The notes under the pieces are model-generated. The model was not told the DNA's origin, made no database searches, and was given only the letters and a program-made list of their open reading frames with translations. Source: Verrucomicrobiota bacterium (lineage in GTDB: Bacteria > Verrucomicrobiota > Verrucomicrobiia > Limisphaerales > UBA1100). Taken from it: DNA of 23,300 bases. Shown piece by piece: positions 20,720 through 23,300 of this stretch. The position numbers were made by a program, and so were the translations under genes. Location: the NCBI GenBank assembly GCA_028872645.1, contig JAPKDK010000017.1, positions 1 to 23,300 of the forward strand. Direction: 5' to 3'. Numbering within the stretch: position 1 is the first letter of the stretch; every line of letters starts with the position of its first letter.

Positions 20720-23300
20720 ATGACGAGATCAATTTTAATTATCTTCTTTTTGGGTTGTTTTCCGGTTTTGGCCCAACAGGAAATCGATGCTGTGGCAGAG
20801 GGAGAAAAGGCTTTTGCAACGTACGGGTGCGTGGTTTGTCACGCAGTTGCCAAGGATGACAAATCTTTTCGTACCGGGCCGAACTTATTCGGGTTATTCC
20901 AGAATAAGCCGAGGGATCGTGAGGTGCTAAATCCCAATTCGGGGGCTCGTAGCCAGATAAAAGCTGACAAGAAATACTACACGACTTCGGTTCGCAAGTC
21001 GTGGGATGCTCTCGCGATTTCCGAGAGCGGCCAAATCAAGGGCAAGCCATACCCACAAATTATGCCGATGTATGCCAAGGAAGTAATACCTGATCAGGTT
21101 GTCGAATATATTTGGCACTTCCTGCGAACTTTCGCTGCAGAGGGACAGTCGGGCCCTGCAGTGGTGAAGATGAAGCAGGACAAAAAGGTTGTCCCGAAGA
21201 ATTTAATTGAAATTCCGAACGAAATACTGGTCACCAAAAGGACGCGCGTTTTTCGGGCACCGCTACGCGGCTCGAGCGGGAGAGCACTCCATGTAGGGTT
21301 CCCAAACGGAATGAATTACACATTTGATGCTCGCGTTTTGTCCGTGCGCAATGTGTGGGGTGGGGGCTTCTTGAATCTGACTCAGGAACGCTCGGGTCGC
21401 GGCAAACCAGGTTCTGCGCGGGGGAAGGGGAACCGGGTCTTTATTCAGGGAGGCGGTATTTTGCGGCCATTGACGGGCTCTGGCGACGTTGTTGATTTTG
21501 AATTCAAGGAGCCCGATGTAATGGATCACAAAGCCATTGAGAGATGGCTTTGGGAAGATCGTGATTTCCCGGAGTTGTTGGCTTCAATGGATGCCGAGTT
21601 TAAGGGGCACCGGATCGATTCTTCAACTGGCGCCCCGGTCTTTCTTTTTCGCGTAGGTCGGAACGACATTGCCCAGACAGTGACATTTGCCGATGACGGC
21701 AGGGTGGAGATTGTTATTCGTGGCAAACTCAACGATAGCCAGAAATTTATGGTGTCCACGAAGGGGCTCACTGATATCAAAGTGGATGGAGGCACATTGA
21801 AGGGGGAAGAGTGGTTGTTAAACCCCCGGGAGCCTGCGAAAGACGCGTCCTACAAGTTCTCAGCGAGACTTGTGGGAGGATTGGTTGCCCGGCCGATTGT
21901 GGGTCGTGATGAAGACTGGACAGCACAACCGCTTGTGACCAACAAAAACCAGGCGGGCCGAAAGGCCATGGAACTTCCGGCGGGATACTCGTTTGAAAAT
22001 TGGGAATCTCCCAAAGACCTTTATGGCCGGCCACAACTCTTTGAACCGACAGGGATTGCGGTGGCAAAAGACGGGACTATTGTGGTGGCGACTCGTTCAG
22101 CGGGCGTGTGGAGAATCCGGGATGGAAAATGGTCATTGTTTGCCGAAGGAACCTACGAGGCCCTTGGGGTTTGGATCGAGGACGACAAGGGTGACAAATT
22201 TGTCGTTATGCAGAAGCCGGAGCTGACCCGGATGAGTGACACTACCGGTGATGGACGCGCAAATCTCTTTGAGACAGTGTGTGATGACTACGGGTTCCAC
22301 GCCAACTATCATGAATATGCACATGGACCGGTACGTGATGCGAAGGGCAATTACTATTTTGCCTTGAACCTTTCACACGGTGGTAACGAGCGCACCTCGT
22401 GGCGTGCAGGTGGGCCGTACATGGGATCAATGGGAGGCTATCGTGGTTGGGCCTGTCGCGTTACACCGGAAGGCAAATTTGAGCCGTATGCCAACGGGTT
22501 GCGCAGTCCGGCCGGTCTCGGGGTTGATCCGGATGGGCGCCTCTGGTACGCAGAGAATCAGGGAGAATACGTGGGTTCATCGAAGGTGGTGCCACTTGAA
22601 CAGGGGAAATTCTATGGGCACTTGTCAGGTCTCGTATCTCTTCCGGGAAAAATGAAGCCGGATTCTCCTGAGTTAAAATTTGATAAATGGAAGGACAAAA
22701 TACGCAAGGGTGCCGTGTGGCTCCCTCACGGCAAAGTGGCCAACTCTCCCGGTCATCCGGTTTGGGATCTTACTGGCGGAAAGTTTGGTCCCTACAAAAA
22801 ACAGATGTTCCTCGGTGATCAAACCATGTCGAATTTATTCCGTGTGACAGTCGAAAAAGTGAAGGGTATGGATCAAGGCTGTGTAGTTTCATTTGCGCGG
22901 TTTTTCGCGTCTGGGGTAATGCGGCCGGTGTTCCTGCCCGACGGCAGCTTACTGATCGGTCAGACGGGTCGTGGATGGGGTGCTTTTGGAGGGCAACAAG
23001 CCAGCTTGCAGCGCATCATTTATGATGGGAAGACGATTGCAGCTGCCATTCACAGAGTCAACTCAGCCAAGGATGGATTCATGATGCATTTTACTCAGCC
23101 GATTTCGGACAAGGTGAGCGAAGATGAATTAGCTGGTTACCTGAAGGTGCAGTCCTGGTTTTACACCAACACAGGCCGTTATGGATCGCCAGAGCACGAT
23201 AAGCGCGTCGATGTCATTGAACGAGTGCAGTTGAACAAGGATCGTAAATCGGTTCTCCTGAAAGTGAAAGGATTTGGTGATGGAGATAAGTGGCTGAACC
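20720..23300 (+). CDS. Giant secreted cytochrome c/sugar-dehydrogenase-like propeller protein, 3' end outside window
   Basis: An uninterrupted frame from ATG 20720 to the window edge gives 860 codons with no stop. Residues 1-18 form a signal peptide (MTRSILIIFFLGCFPVLA). A monohaem cytochrome c domain follows: CVVCH at 37-41 and candidate axial methionines M115/M117 in IMPMY, ending near 135 (YIWHFLRTF). The middle region (about 174-400) contains FDARVLSVRNVWGGGFL and resembles a DUF6797-like domain of PVC multidomain cytochromes; this name is from memory. From about 442 (PTGIAVAKDGTIVVATRSAGVWRI) a six-bladed, glucose/sorbosone-dehydrogenase-like propeller follows, with NGLRSPAGLGVDPDGRLWYAENQG and FLGDQTMSNLFRV. 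A further beta domain starts near 776 (FMMHFTQPISDK). This suggests exported sugar or alcohol oxidation with electrons passed to the fused haem, an inference from architecture. GC is lower than before 19430. Confidence 0.9.
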   Translation, partial: MTRSILIIFFLGCFPVLAQQEIDAVAEGEKAFATYGCVVCHAVAKDDKSFRTGPNLFGLFQNKPRDREVLNPNSGARSQIKADKKYYTTSVRKSWDALAISESGQIKGKPYPQIMPMYAKEVIPDQVVEYIWHFLRTFAAEGQSGPAVVKMKQDKKVVPKNLIEIPNEILVTKRTRVFRAPLRGSSGRALHVGFPNGMNYTFDARVLSVRNVWGGGFLNLTQERSGRGKPGSARGKGNRVFIQGGGILRPLTGSGDVVDFEFKEPDVMDHKAIERWLWEDRDFPELLASMDAEFKGHRIDSSTGAPVFLFRVGRNDIAQTVTFADDGRVEIVIRGKLNDSQKFMVSTKGLTDIKVDGGTLKGEEWLLNPREPAKDASYKFSARLVGGLVARPIVGRDEDWTAQPLVTNKNQAGRKAMELPAGYSFENWESPKDLYGRPQLFEPTGIAVAKDGTIVVATRSAGVWRIRDGKWSLFAEGTYEALGVWIEDDKGDKFVVMQKPELTRMSDTTGDGRANLFETVCDDYGFHANYHEYAHGPVRDAKGNYYFALNLSHGGNERTSWRAGGPYMGSMGGYRGWACRVTPEGKFEPYANGLRSPAGLGVDPDGRLWYAENQGEYVGSSKVVPLEQGKFYGHLSGLVSLPGKMKPDSPELKFDKWKDKIRKGAVWLPHGKVANSPGHPVWDLTGGKFGPYKKQMFLGDQTMSNLFRVTVEKVKGMDQGCVVSFARFFASGVMRPVFLPDGSLLIGQTGRGWGAFGGQQASLQRIIYDGKTIAAAIHRVNSAKDGFMMHFTQPISDKVSEDELAGYLKVQSWFYTNTGRYGSPEHDKRVDVIERVQLNKDRKSVLLKVKGFGDGDKWLN

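Noticed and set aside
21263..22655. Several short minus-strand and alternate-frame ORFs under the giant cytochrome gene
   Set aside because: The + strand frame from 20720 is continuous with clear domains; these are shadows that look prominent only because the real frame has no stop in the window.
1..23300. CRISPR arrays, tRNA or rRNA genes, transposases and phage genes
   Set aside because: Nothing with the spacing of CRISPR repeats, no tRNA-like fold, no DDE or recombinase motifs were seen in reading both strands by eye.

Overview
The window looks like a chromosome segment from the Planctomycetes-Verrucomicrobia (PVC) group, most likely a free-living aquatic or soil Verrucomicrobiota or Planctomycetota bacterium. 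The main reason is gene content: two PSD1-type proteins (DUF1549/DUF1553, with CxxCH haem motifs), three Tat-exported DUF1501 proteins, two secreted PQQ-like beta-propeller proteins and a very large cytochrome c/propeller fusion. These families are abundant in PVC genomes and rare elsewhere. Most genes lack a clear Shine-Dalgarno sequence. I see no tRNA, rRNA, CRISPR array, insertion sequence or phage gene.

Layout. (1) 1-2597, + strand: the 3' part of a phospholipase D-like gene and a polytopic membrane protein of unknown function. (2) 2665-6471, + strand: a PSD1 cytochrome and a DUF1501 protein that abut exactly. (3) 12513-6473, - strand: a second PSD1-type protein (membrane-anchored, no N-terminal cytochrome domain), a DUF1501 protein 1 bp downstream, then a ~990-residue secreted protein joining a methyltransferase-like Rossmann domain to a PQQ-like propeller. 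Blocks 2 and 3 converge with 1 bp between stop codons. (4) 12535-13764, + strand: a multi-pass membrane protein whose start lies inside the likely promoter of block 3. (5) 15524-13893, - strand: a secreted right-handed beta-helix protein with very regular 23-residue coils, divergent from (6) 15634-19430, + strand: a secreted GH18 chitinase-like hydrolase, a PQQ-like propeller and a third DUF1501 protein, followed in frame by a truncated redoxin remnant. (7) 19588-23300: a secreted HExxH metallopeptidase-like protein (- strand) and a divergent giant cytochrome c/sugar-dehydrogenase-like propeller protein that runs off the window. Block 7 is visibly less GC-rich than blocks 1-6, and the change falls close to where the redoxin remnant breaks off.

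How the genes may work together (inference): almost every product is predicted to be exported. Blocks 2, 3 and 6 look like variants of one cassette that combines a haem protein or glycosidase, a metal-dependent phosphatase/sulfatase-fold enzyme and a propeller. Extracellular or periplasmic processing of complex polysaccharides is a reasonable hypothesis, but no substrate can be read from the sequence.
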